The position numbers and the translations under genes were made by a program. From Mixophyes australis (taxonomy: Eukaryota > Chordata > Amphibia > Anura > Limnodynastidae), in assembly GCA_036250195.1 (NCBI GenBank), contig JAVHZZ010000010.1:108366278-108430277 (forward strand): DNA of 64,000 bases. The letters run 5' to 3'. Below are positions 1 to 12,500 of this stretch, in pieces (position 1 is the stretch's first letter; the number at the start of each line of letters is the position of its first letter). The notes under the pieces are model-generated. The model was not told the DNA's origin and searched no databases. It worked only from the letters and a program-made list of their open reading frames with translations.

Positions 1-3000
1 GACTGATTACAATCTGGGAATTATGCTCTGTCTTTTGGAATTAAAAATATATATATATCAAGGTGTTTTTACAGTGCGCCCAGGCTTAAAACAGAAGAAC
101 AAACTCCCTCTAAATTCAAAATTGTCCCTGCATTCCTCCTTCTTTGAACATATAATACATCATATTTGTCATCCTGTATTTTGCCATCCTACAAGTTCTG
201 GGCAATTACATTAAAGCTTAGTAAAGGTGAAATATAGTATTTCAATATTTTATAAAGTGAATTACAACCAGCGCTATCTAGCCCCCATGCACGGTGGTTA
301 CCTGGGAATTCTACTTATAACTAACAGCTCTATCCAGCAGCCCTATGCAATGCTATAATAATACCTCCCTTTCCCTTGGCTGGTCCTTAAATTTCTACAG
401 GAACTTGCTGTTATATTATTGTCTGAGACCACTGATTTCTATGTTTCTATGTTCAAGCTTTCCAGCTATTTGCAAGGTCTTTGATCCAGGAAACTAGATG
501 AGATGTCCTTTATGAAGCAGTGTGGAATATCCCCTCACTAGGTGATTTAGCAGTTAGCATGGAGTCTTGAATTTCAAATCAGTAATCAATGAAAATACTT
601 AACAAATGTTAGTTCAGAATGGAACTGTATGGTTGGCTGCAGATGGGAACTACACACCTTTTCACCTATGATTAAATATTATTGTCCCTGTCTAATACTA
701 ATACTAAGGCGGCACTAGGCCTTTTCTCTTCAGACGGCAATGGGGGTATCCAAGTATTGGCCCTGTAGGCAGCATTTCAATGTTCTTTGGGGATGAGATA
801 ACTGTAGACTGGTTCAGGACTCAACATGACATCAGATGAGTAAAAATATAAATAAAGTGAAAAGAGAACAACACCTATCCTTAAAAACAGTATATTTTTT
901 TACCCCTTTAGTAGTCATTCTATGCATAATAAAGTAATGCCATTGTCCTTAGTTATCATCAGAGGTAATATCTTGATTTAAGTCCAAATACAATATCAGG
1001 ACACATTTGTGAGATTCTCAAGAATGGTTTTTCTCATTATTTTAAACTACCCCAGGATAAATGTCATTTTCCCTCATCTTTTTAAATGTATTGATTTAGT
1101 GCCTCAAAGGAGGATGAATAAGAGTGAGGTGGGGACAGTTTATGTGATTTGTGTGGATAGTTGTGTAATGTGCATGGATGATACACGTGTAGCCTCTTGA
1201 TGTCCTTCTTGTTCTCCCTAGCCAACCCATGCATCATGGTGGCTGGGAAAAGCTCCTACACCATTCAGCATGGTTACAATTAGTAAAGAGAGATGTCCTC
1301 TTAATATTTGGCTCACCACTACTACCTCTCACCATTTACTACTCGTCTCACCATTATGTTATTGTAGCCAATATATATTGGGTAGCATAGGGACTGGTGT
1401 GTAATCATATGGGTTTTATATTCTTCACCATACGTAGACACACACCAGCCTTTTTCTGTGCTGGAGATTTTGGCTTTTAAAGGAGAGGGTGCTAAGATGT
1501 TTTAGTGTCACCCCTACTAAAGATAAGCAAACCTACACGGACAAATCCAAGTTACCTTATCCTAAGTTATCCAAGTTGCTCCTTGCAAACATGATCCCTT
1601 CCAGGAGCAGAACACTATGCCCCCAGGCCACAGGCCCCAACACAAAAAAAAAATTGGGTACTGGCCATGCAATGCCATTCTCACCTCCTGGGCCCCTCAC
1701 TCTGCTCTCAGTAGACCAATGTACATTCACTAATCAAAAGTGTCCTCCAACTCTGCTTTCCCCTACTGTTACGCCCCTGGTACCTTCTCTATTAAAGGCA
1801 ACCAACCTCAGAACTGAATGTTGTAGTTACTTTTCTTAGATAACCTGCCTATGGTTGCTAGGGTAATCATTACTCTTCCAGTGGTGGCAACTATACTACT
1901 GTCATAGTGTTCTGCAAAACATTATGTCCACCTAAATCAAAGCAGTCAGAGCAAGGGCTGGAGAACTGGTTACTTTAGATTAACAGAGCTCCAAATATTT
2001 ATGGTCCATCTCCATTTTAAAGGCTAAAAGCTCTGATAAATCTGTGGGATTTACATAGCCACCCTGCTGTTAATATTGGCCCACAGAAACTTAAACATAG
2101 AATTATGATGTCTCATCATGTCAGAATATGAAATAATTTAAACTTTTATCAGAAATCTGCATTTGCTTACATACAAATGACTCAAATATTACATGTGAGT
2201 AACATGACAGAGATGTATTACTTTTTTTGGTAATAACAAAATTTACATACAGTTATACATTCAGCAATTGCTTTAATAGATAAAATACAGTTGTAAAAAG
2301 ATCAGGTTCTATATTTTAAAAGATATATTTTTTTCATTCATACAATAATATACATTTTTGGCAAAGTACTCTACAAGTCCAATAATCACATCTAACAACC
2401 ATGGCCAGACCCTGGACTGATTAATTGTAGTGGAGTATGTGACAGTATGTGAAAGCTAACAGGATATCCTCCTAGACCCCTGCCCATTAGACAACCAAGC
2501 AAACCAACAACAACACTCATCGGACCTCTCTTTTTCTCATTTTCTTTTCACTTCTCGTATATTTCACTTGTCTTTCATGTCTTCTTTCTTTTGCTGCTTT
2601 GTTACTTTACTCACTGTCTGGATATCTTCTGTCTTCTGCTATTTTAAAATCTTGTTTCCTCAGAGATGTCCAGGAACACGCGGAGAGATTGTCATGGGAA
2701 AGTCTCTTTGTGTTTACAAATATTTAGGTTTGACTTCTCACACTGATATTTCATGATATCATTTATAAATTACCAAAACTGCAGGACAATAAGGCCTAAA
2801 GATGACATTTGTGTAACATTCCAATGACTTTTCTCCTTTAGATTATTTAACATAATTTGCACATATTTACGCTTTATTTAAGGGTAGACTAGTTTCATAA
2901 GAATCTACATTACTACTTACATGGTAGTAATTATTATTCCTATTAGTTATCCATCAGGAGGGTATTAAGTGGCTTGTATGTATACTATAAGTAAGATATA

Positions 3001-3108
3001 TTACAGACACCTTACATTCATGGCCGCAATATGCAATATTATAAGATTTAAAGATGGACAGATTTCAAACTATTTATGTTTCCTGTATTTGTACATTTTG
3101 GAGACACA
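1..3108. other. intergenic, no gene recognised
   Basis: AT-rich sequence downstream of the V2R gene on the minus strand. Only short chance open frames (116 residues or fewer) are present, with no recognisable domain, splice pattern or repeat family. Nothing can be supported here. Confidence 0.6.
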
Positions 3109-3109
3109 T

Positions 3110-3330
3110 TGGGCCTGAGTCATTAAGGCAGCATACTAAGCTCATCATGCCATTGTTCTCAACGGCACGTAAATGGGCTCTGCATACGCCCAGAGTCAGC
3201 AAGGAGCGGATCTCAAGATATGTGTCGTGTTGACTATGGGTGTAGGTTCACTCTGCTGTACTAGACCAGACACTGCAGGATGTCTACAATACGTATGTGG
3301 AAGATGAAATCTCAAAAGAACCCACAGCAA
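3110..3330 (+). repeat. MITE-like element, half copy (TGGGCCTGAGTCATTAAG end)
   Basis: Starts with TGGGCCTGAGTCATTAAG and aligns, reverse-complemented, to the right half of the complete element at about 10649-11304. Shared landmarks are GGATCTCAAGATATGTGT, GGGTGTAGGTT and CCAGACACTGCAGGAT. Only one terminal half is recognisable, so this is a truncated copy. A more distant relative lies near 40.9-41.1 kb. The superfamily is not determined. Confidence 0.7.
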
Positions 3331-5590
3331 AAAAAATTTTTTAGTCAATTAATGTTTCTTGTCAATAATATAGTAATTTATGATCAGAGATGGAAATGTA
3401 CATGTAAGAAGAAAAGAAGTTCTGTAGCACATGTTTGTAAAGTAAGTAATGTTTTATGATCTTTTAAAGACTATATGAAGGCTGCCTAATTTTCTAAACT
3501 TTTGGACTGTTTTCCATACCCCTGTTTCACTATATTATTCCTCTTCATCCTATCTTAGTTATACATTCTAAACTCCATATTTATCGTACTACAGTATATA
3601 ATCAGTGCTATGTTATTGGAATCAATTTAAACTATAATACCCCTATTACTCCTACATCAGATATGATCTATTACCTAGCACAGTTCATGTTTCACTATCA
3701 TCATTAATCTTTTCACATTATCTCTCCAATCGCCAACTCCAGAATCCAAGGGCGAGTCCTTACCACTTCGCTCCAGACACCTAACTGGACACAAACCAGA
3801 GTAATAGAATCAAACACTCCAGACCCTTCAACAGCTGATGAACCCCAGACATCTAACCAAAGGGAAAACAGCGCTCATTAATTCTGCCAAGAATTCTTTT
3901 TACTTGTCTTACTAGGTGGAGAACTTTTAACAAACTTAATACTTAAAACTTAAAACTTACATACTAAAGCACACATTTGTATTCTGCTATGGGCTATCTG
4001 GTATACTGCAGGGAAATCTGAGAGAGCAGTATGACAAAAGTTAATTGAAGTGTAACATTTGTGATGATGGTGGGGATAATGCCCAGATCTTTTTTTTTTT
4101 TGCTTAGGGTCACCAAACCCTAGAGCCATGTGTGTTAGGGCTTGGGGGCAAAACGGGCAGATATTAGTTTAGGAGAAGTAGTTAAAAGAGACATGGGAAA
4201 ACAAAATACAGACATTAAGCAAGTGGGTAGTGGGGGAATAGTCATGGGGGAGACAAAGGGGGTCATATTTCTCCAGTTTCACACATCTGCCTTTTTTGTC
4301 TTTGGGTTGTTTTTCTAAAAACTGTTTTAAGTTTTCTTGCTCGTAGGTTCCTTGTCCATGACATAATACTGTGTCATGGCATCATATGTCTACTGTGAAC
4401 ATGTATTTGGTTTTATATACAAGCAAGATAATTTACAGACCAGAGTTGCAGGTGACATCTGTGGATGCAATAGATTCCCCCAGATCATCGGACTTAGTTG
4501 GGTGGGTAGGGGATCATCTTTTCTAAATATGGATTAGACCTACTCTTCCAACAATACACACAAATCATATTTTGATTTGATTGTGAAGGAAAAATTATTA
4601 ACATGAGATGAATGTGTAAAGCCCTTACATTTAGAGGGATATTGCCCACTTTGAGGGATGGTGCACAACATTTTCTCCCCACAAAAGGACTTATTTTTTT
4701 TTAGTCTCAGTGAACTGGTCCCAATATATACTTTTAGTGCAAAGCAGGAAGATAAATTTTTTGGCACACTTCAAGAAATAAAATAAAAAGCTTCAAATAC
4801 ACAAAGTCACATACAAAGACATCCCGATGTTCCCTCGCTCTTACGATTTATTTTAAGCTATACATTTTTGGGAATATTTTTGGAGACAAATGCAAAAATT
4901 AAAATAAATAAAGGGATTGAGTTGAGCTTTTTATAATGTTGAAAGGAAAGTACTAAATTTCACAAGGTGTCTCCATAATTTTGGATAGGTCCATCTACTG
5001 ACCTGGACAGGGGATCACAATTTTTCTATGCACCGGAGAAAAAAACGGGGGTGAAAAGTAAATAACTTTGCATTTACATTTAAATCAAACCAGAGGCTTG
5101 TGGAATTCTTTGACAGAGGCTTCCTCAAATTTCCCCAGGTAATAGTCAACACCTTAATAATGCGATAAATTTGTGCCTACATTCATTAGGCATTGAAAGC
5201 TTAACGGTTGAATTTGTGTTTAGCCTTTTTGAATAACATTGGCCAAGACTTTTTAGAAGTGCTTTTGTAAGCAGAAGAACATTTATCCACCTCTTTTTGA
5301 AGTGCTGATTTACAAGACAACTGTTGTCCAATAACAATTTTTGTATAGCTTACAAAATTGTTGCTAAATCTTTTTTCTTGCATCTGAAGTTTGTTTGTTC
5401 ATATTATTAAAACTACTAATCCACAGATATTGATATGTTTATTATTTGACTTTATAACATAGGTTTGGATATGTCAATTCATGTTTAACAAGTAAGAGAA
5501 GCAATATAGCTTGCTTATTTTTCTTAATTTACATTAATACATTTAATAATTATCATTATATGGTAAGGTTTTATATCAGTATACATATGC
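3331..5590. other. intergenic, 3' flank of V2R gene A
   Basis: No gene recognised. Short minus-strand open frames at about 4.5-4.8 kb and 5.1-5.4 kb have no family resemblance that I can defend. The segment contains several AT-rich runs and a poly-T stretch near 4090. Confidence 0.5.
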
Positions 5591-5593
5591 AGC

Positions 5594-5599
5594 TTTATT
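5594..5599 (-). promoter_or_regulatory. polyadenylation signal AATAAA of V2R gene A
   Basis: TTTATT on the plus strand reads AATAAA on the minus strand and begins only 9 nt past the end of the stop codon (5608). If used, the 3' UTR would be only a few tens of bases. Further AT-rich hexamers occur downstream, so the site is an inference from position. Confidence 0.5.
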
Positions 5600-5607
5600 G
5601 CAGAACA

Positions 5608-6515
5608 TCAGGACATTCTGTTGTCAAGCAAATGCAATTTTGTATTCAGTTCAGGTCTACATAATATAATATAACATTTAGGAAAAAATATACAGCCTAA
5701 AAGTCCAGCGTTTGAGGTCAATATGGAAAAGATCTCCACAGCCACCATGTATTTCCCTTTGGTGCTCAGATAAGCCGGGATCATTGCAATCCAGACACTG
5801 CAGAACACCAGCATGCTGAAGGTGATGTATTTGGTCTCATTAAAACTGTTCGGTAATGTCCGGGCTATAAAGGCTGTAATAAAACTCACAGCTGCCAGAA
5901 CCCCCATATAACCCAGGACAGAGTAGAACCCAATAACTGAACCTTCATTACACTGAACGATGATCTGTCCCTGATAAGAGTGTGTGTCCAGCTCCTGGAA
6001 GGGGGGAGAGATAGACAACCAACTAACAGAGATCATAACTTGGACAGATGAGCAGATAAAGACTACACAATTGGGCAGTTTCACTCCCATCCATTTTCTC
6101 CACACACTGCCGGGTTTGGTGGCTTTGAAAGCGATGCAAACCATGATAGTCTTGGCCAACACAGAGGAGACAGCTATGGAGAAGAGGATTCCAAAGGAGA
6201 TCTGACGCAGCATGCAGGTTATACCTACAGGACGACCGAGGAACAGGAACACACAGAGGAAGCTCAGCATGATGGAGACCAGGAGAAGGAAGCTGAGGTT
6301 CTTGTTATTAGCTTTTACAATAGGTGTATCCCGATGTGATATAAAAATTCCCAATATTAGCTGAGTTATAAAACAGAAGAAAACTGAGACAGAAATAAAA
6401 ACTGCAGAGATCTCATCATTTGTGTAGCACAGAAAGTCTTCACTTTTGGGAACGCACAAATCCCTATTTTCGTTCGGCCATTCATCATCCTGACATTTAA
6501 TGCAAATTTCACTGT
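5608..6515 (-). CDS. V2R gene A exon 6 (7TM domain)
   Basis: 908 bp. The acceptor TTTTGCAG precedes 6515; the exon enters in phase 1 and completes a D codon. It encodes the end of the Cys-rich linker (Cys in IKCQDDEWPN and DLCVP), then TM1 (ISVSVFFCF region), TM2 (LSFLLLVSIMLSFLCVF), the TM3-TM5 segment, the FNETKYITF intracellular/TM6 motif, and TM7 ending in PKCYIILCRPE, with a short tail ending HLLDNRMS. This is the most conserved V2R exon and makes the family call secure. Confidence 0.95.
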
Positions 6516-9500
6516 CTGCAAAATGACATAAATATTAAAGTGAAACTATTGATACTGGGTACAGTCTTTAGCATTGTTCAATAACAAAAACACAACAGAA
6601 CTTTAAGAATGGATAAATGCATTTGGTTCATTCACGTTAGATACAATTCATACCCTAATTAATATGTTAATGGTCAATATATCCATTAAGTACTGTAAGT
6701 TACAAGGTGGGGCCTCTATTATTATTATTAATAATTTTTATTTATAGGGCGCCACAAAGTATCCGTAGCGCCGTACAAGGACAAACAATGGCACAGTACA
6801 AGGTGAAACAGCACAGTACAAGTAACAGTAAGTACTATAACTCTGGGGGCTCAGGCACAGCATGAAAGCGAGGGAGGGAGGGGAAAAGTGAGTATAGGCA
6901 GGTAACTATGGCCCAAGAGGGTGGGCACGGATGACAGGTTGAGAGTCACTGAGGGGAGCGGAGAGAAGCGAGAGGAGACAGAGGGCAGAGGGACTGAGAG
7001 GAGGTGAGCTGAGTAGCTGGAGAGCGCAGTTAAAAGTGATGGAAACAGAAGGTAGGAGAGCCCTGCTCAAAGGAGCGAACAATCTAAAGGGAGGGGAAGA
7101 CAGACAGACACATAGATGAGATGGAGAGACGGGAGAAACGGAGACGGAGTCGAGGAAGGGGGAGAAGGGAAGAAGGGATGAGAAAGAGAGGTGACTCGGA
7201 CTTGTTTTTCCAGCACATTATTATCATCATAGATCGCATGCCACAGATGCTTGATCAAATTAAGATCTGGGAATTTTGAAGGCCAAGTCAACACCTTGAA
7301 CTCTTTATCATGTTCCTCAAACCATTCCTGAACAATTTTTGCAGTGTGGTAGGGCGCATTATCCTGCTGAAAGAGGCCATTGCCATCAGGGAATACTGCT
7401 GCCATGAAGGGATGTACCTGCTCTGCAACAATGTGTAGGTAGTTGGTACATGTCAATGTAACATTCACATGAATGCCAGGACCCAAGGTTTCACAGCAGA
7501 ACATTCACCATTGCCTCACACTGCCTCCGCCAGCTAGCCTTCATCCCATAGTGCATCCTGGTTCTATCTCTTCCACCGGTAAACGACTCACACACACCCG
7601 GCCATCTATGTTATGTAAATGAAAAACCCCTCTCCTCTGTGACATCACTGACAGAGGTGTGCTGGTATGCTAACCCATTTTCTAACCAATTTACTGCCCT
7701 CCTTTTCCACCAATTCTAATTATGGGTCCCAAAAAATGTATCGTATCTCCCTCTGGAACATAGCAGATATAGGGCATTAATTTAACAAAACATGATATAA
7801 TTTTCTTCAGCTATACTTACAAAATAGGGTACTCAAAATTTACTTTATTTAGTCACATATTTTAGTCCTAAAGTGTAGGGACTATTCATATTCCTGTTGT
7901 AGTGGTAGCTAGGAAAGAAAGAAACCCAACAGAGGTATTAACTATTGTACCTCTCTGTGATACCTGTGTATTGGGCAATATGTCCATAAAATATATGCCC
8001 ATTTCCCAACTAAACACACAAAATGTAAATATAGTCGCCCACCCTCATTTTAAGACCTGTTTATTTTTTTCCATACTTTTTTTTCAATTTGTTTCTTTTT
8101 CCATCATCCTTTCATCATGTCTCCTCTTCTTTGTTTTTCACTTTTGCCTTTTAAGTTTTGCCTCACACTCAGAATACTACATCTCATCTTAGAACTATAT
8201 CTTCTTATATGTGGAATACTGATTATTATTAGCTTGCATGTGATGTTCAACTTTTAAACACATATTTAGCTCATGGAATATAGGCAATGTTTTATTGGTT
8301 AAATCAGAACTGTGGGATTTCAGAGGAACAGTAGGATTTTATTTTGAATTTGATTAGTTTTATTTTGACAAATTATTACATTTGACTCACAATGTTATTT
8401 ACAAATACAGGGTATGGCCATGGGCAAAAGGTTTGCCCCACTATGCCAGTCTCTATATTTGATGGTTCAATAAAAAATATATTTAAACCAGTCCCTTCGG
8501 GTCAATCTGCTGTGCTATGGCCACTAGATTGTTGAACTTATTTTCATTTGAAAGTTTGACCTTAAATTTCACCAAACCATTTATAAAATGTGTAATTTTA
8601 TTACTAACATAATGTGTGAATTTAGATATTCAATATCATGTGAATCTTTCCTCAACTGTATCAATTGTAACACTGAATTTTTTGTTTGTCTTTTAGATTG
8701 TGGTTGCGGCCTGCAATAGGTGAGCCGAACCACAGGATAATTTTTGTCATTATTTAGAATACCACCAGAAAATAACTGATCAGTGAACAAACCCAAATAT
8801 AGTAGGACATTTTTCCTGCCATCATGGGGGAACAGTTGATGATTTCATTGTTATCTGCATTGTGACTACATCCAGGTAGGGAAGGAATAGATTTAAATAC
8901 TTATCCACCAGGGAAGCTTTTCAGATCTTTCGATTGGGAAATATGTACCCGAAGGTTTCAAACAAACAAATGACATAACATGGCAAAAGAAGATCAGAAC
9001 ATTGGGACTTCAAATAGGGTCAGTAAATGATAGGGAGAATGTTGGAGAGGGAGAAAAGGTAGGAGAATAGGATCCTGTTAATAACGACTTTATAATGGGA
9101 AATCGGAGGTTCACAATATTAATATTAAAGGAAAAGTAGTCTTAGGTGGAGTACAATAAGTTGGGTTCCACTGGAGTGCAATTGTCCTACGGTCCTACGT
9201 TCCCCTGAAGCCTCCAACAATCTTTGCTGCTCTTTTCCCTGCTACTACCCTTGCCTGTGTTTGTAACAAGCCAAATTCAGAGAGAAGAGCAGCGCTGGAC
9301 TGTTTGGCCTATTGAGGATAAAATAAATAGAATAGAAGGTCTTATTGTCCTAATTAGCCTCACTATATCAATTATTATTAGTAATAGGTTTATTTGCTAT
9401 TTTTTTCCAGCTACGTATTTTTCATTCACTATGTACAAGAGAATTCACTTTTCATGATTTCAAGTTCATTATTAAAATATTTGTAAAAGACATATTATTA

Positions 9501-12500
9501 TATTCAATGACCTATAGACATAGCAGCTATACATATTTATTTCCATGTTTATATAGAATGTACCAGTTGTATCGGATATTTCTCCCTCGGAACACGGAGC
9601 ACAGTCATAGCAGCAGGGATGTATTCCAGGGCTTGGGATCTTCCTGCTCCCAGGTAAACACATTTCTGAGCAGCGAGAGACTGGAATCTGAAAGAGAGAC
9701 AAATTATTTATGTGACCAGAGTTTGAGAATGCTTTAATGGAAATGTTTAAACTACACACTACAGGGCAATTACCAACAGTGCACAGTGGAAAAGCAGATG
9801 CACCCAATTGTCCACACATTCATAGGTGGACGTCCACATCCCAGTGACTGAAAATGCCCCAGAAAACTAACCTGTGTCAATTTTTGTGGGAGTCATGGTC
9901 CAACCGGTAACACACATGGGGGATTCCTTGGGCTGGATCACTGGGCTATATGCATTTATTTTACTTTATAATGTTCCTAATAGGCTGCTGAGCTGCATCT
10001 CGCCCCACCTGGGCTACAGGTTGCCAGCCCTCCCATGTTTTCTTGCCAGAATTTGAACCAGCAAAAGTTTGCACAGAACATGTTTACAGAGTCCAGAATG
10101 TGTGTGTGCTTTGAGCATGCTCTTAGTTATCGGTGAGGTGGTCAATTAGTCACAGAAACTTATTACGTGCCTGCGTATTTTGCCCTTTACAGTAGAAAAA
10201 AACATTTTCCCCTATTAATAAAATGATGGAAATCGCATGTCACTCCCATCAGCAGCAGTAAAAAGCAACAGTGTATATGACTGATACACCACAATACATT
10301 ATAAATTAATGGAAGGTGGCAAAATGTAGTATTTCTTTTGGGGGGGGGGGGATATAAACATAATCTGTTGGTAGTAAACCACTTACCAGTCCTTCTACTC
10401 TCCCATTTTGTGTCTGCTCATTTCATTTTTTTCTATATTGATATTATTGAGTCTTATGTTTGTACCATGTATTCTTGATTTTATTTTTTTCGAATTTATA
10501 AGTACCCACCACAGCTGCTGGGAGACTAATCCATGGATCTTTCACACCTCTTATTTTTAAAACTCTGCTTTTGAATGTGCCCATGCACCCATTTTAATAG
10601 TCCTTTCTTGAATTTATTTTTATTTTATTTTTGGTTTTTTGGAGATAGAGGGCCTGAGTCAGTTAAGGACAGTATATGTCTATTTTGTACATATCATCTG
10701 CAAAATCAGTCTGCTCATGCTCAGAACCGGACTATATGCAACAGAAGACAGCCATGCCCAAGTCAACTTCAAACGCAAACAACACTTACTACAGACTATG
10801 ATTTTGGGGAGGGAATGGGTTGGGGATTGGACGAACGCATGTAGGCAGTGCAGAGTAAATGCGTACCCGTGCAGCCACGTCCAAGTCATGCTCAGGCACA
10901 CATAAGTACACTGGTTTCCTGGTGTATCTCTTGCACCAGCTAGAGGTCTAGTCTAAGTCCTGAGTCCTAGTTATGTCAGTATCATATGAATGCTCTACCA
11001 TGTGTCTGCTATCAGGTACAACTGTAAAAATGTCTGTTTGTGTACAGTAGACATGAAGTAAACCCTAATAAATGTTTTACAAGAAGAAAACAAAAACATT
11101 TGAGATTTTATATTCCACATAGGTGTTGTACGTATCCTGCAGTGTCTGGTCTAGTAGAGTAGAGTAAACCTACACCCGTAGTCATCACCACACATATCTT
11201 GAGATCCGTTCCTTGTAGACTCGGAGTGCGCTGAGCCAAGTTATGTGCAGTTTAACACAAACACATGCTACGCTTAGCATGCATGTCTTAATGACTCAGG
11301 CCCAGGGTCTCCAGATGAGATCTTAACCGTGACCTATGAAATGACAATATGTGGTACTCTCGTTGGGTGACGGTTAATGGTTTCTGTTTCTCTTTTTTTC
11401 TGAGACCCCCGGCTAGAAGAAAACCCAAAATAATTGACACTTGTAAAGTGATGAGAACCAGTTGAAGAAGTTGGGGAGGTAGATTATCATAATATCTACA
11501 ATATAAGAAATTAATTTAGACAACACTCTAAAAAGATCTGCAGTATTAAAAAATTATCAAATACATTTTCCTAAAAATGATAATATTATATTATTCCATA
11601 AATTAAAAAAAAAATCATAGACGCAACTAAACTGCGGGTTTGAAAAAGTGGAGATGTTGCCTATAGCAACCAATCAGATTATTTTTATCATTTGTTTAGT
11701 GCATTCTACAAAATGACAGCTAGAATCTGATTGGTTGCTATAGGCAACATCTCCACTTTTCCAAACCCGCAGTTTAGTAAATATACCCCTATGAATCTTT
11801 TCGCCTTCACAAGACCTCAATGTGAGAGCTATGACCTACAGTAAGTGTAATGTGCAAGTCTGGTAATGTTGCTTGCTGACCTTTCCATCAACTGAAACTA
11901 TAACTCCATGGTCCCTCAGTTGTTTTTATTTGCTTTTGTATTTGTGTGTCCCATGTGCTTTATATTACATTTTGACGTATTAAATGTAAGATTTCACAGT
12001 TTAGTCTTTCATCCTATATTCTGTTAAGCAATGCATTTGTTTTAATCCTTTTAGTCCTGGTACACATTTTGGTATCCTCTACAATAAGAACATACCTTTA
12101 CTTAAAGTAATATAAATTAATATATATAAATAGTCCTATATTTATAGTAATACTCCCTGAGTAACTCTAATTGTTACCTGCCCATCATTTCAGCTTACAC
12201 CATGTAATACAGCTTTCTCTCTGTTGGCCTTTAGCCAAAATGTTATCTATTCATTTATAACAATTGTAGTAAATATAAAGGTAACCAAATTGTGAGATAT
12301 ATTAGGAATTAATTTTTTTTTTTCAGAGTAGTAAATGTATCACGGTTAGATCAATTGAGGCTTTAATATGTGAATACACTTTCAAGCCTCATAACTAAAT
12401 AACAAACCCAATAGGGCAATATATTATAAATAATGGTTTCCTCTTTTCATGTTCCACCGAGCCAATAAGGGAGAAGTACAAGTATATATTTTGCTCGCAG

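Noticed and set aside
4494..5383. Minus-strand open frames downstream of gene A (60-75 residues)
   Set aside because: No recognisable domain, no splice or homology context; cannot be distinguished from chance or a very old repeat.
5984..6205. Plus-strand open frame across V2R exon 6
   Set aside because: Antisense shadow of the 7TM-coding exon.
9472..9819. 115-residue minus-strand frame as a separate gene
   Set aside because: It is exon 5 of V2R gene A plus intron read-through at both ends.
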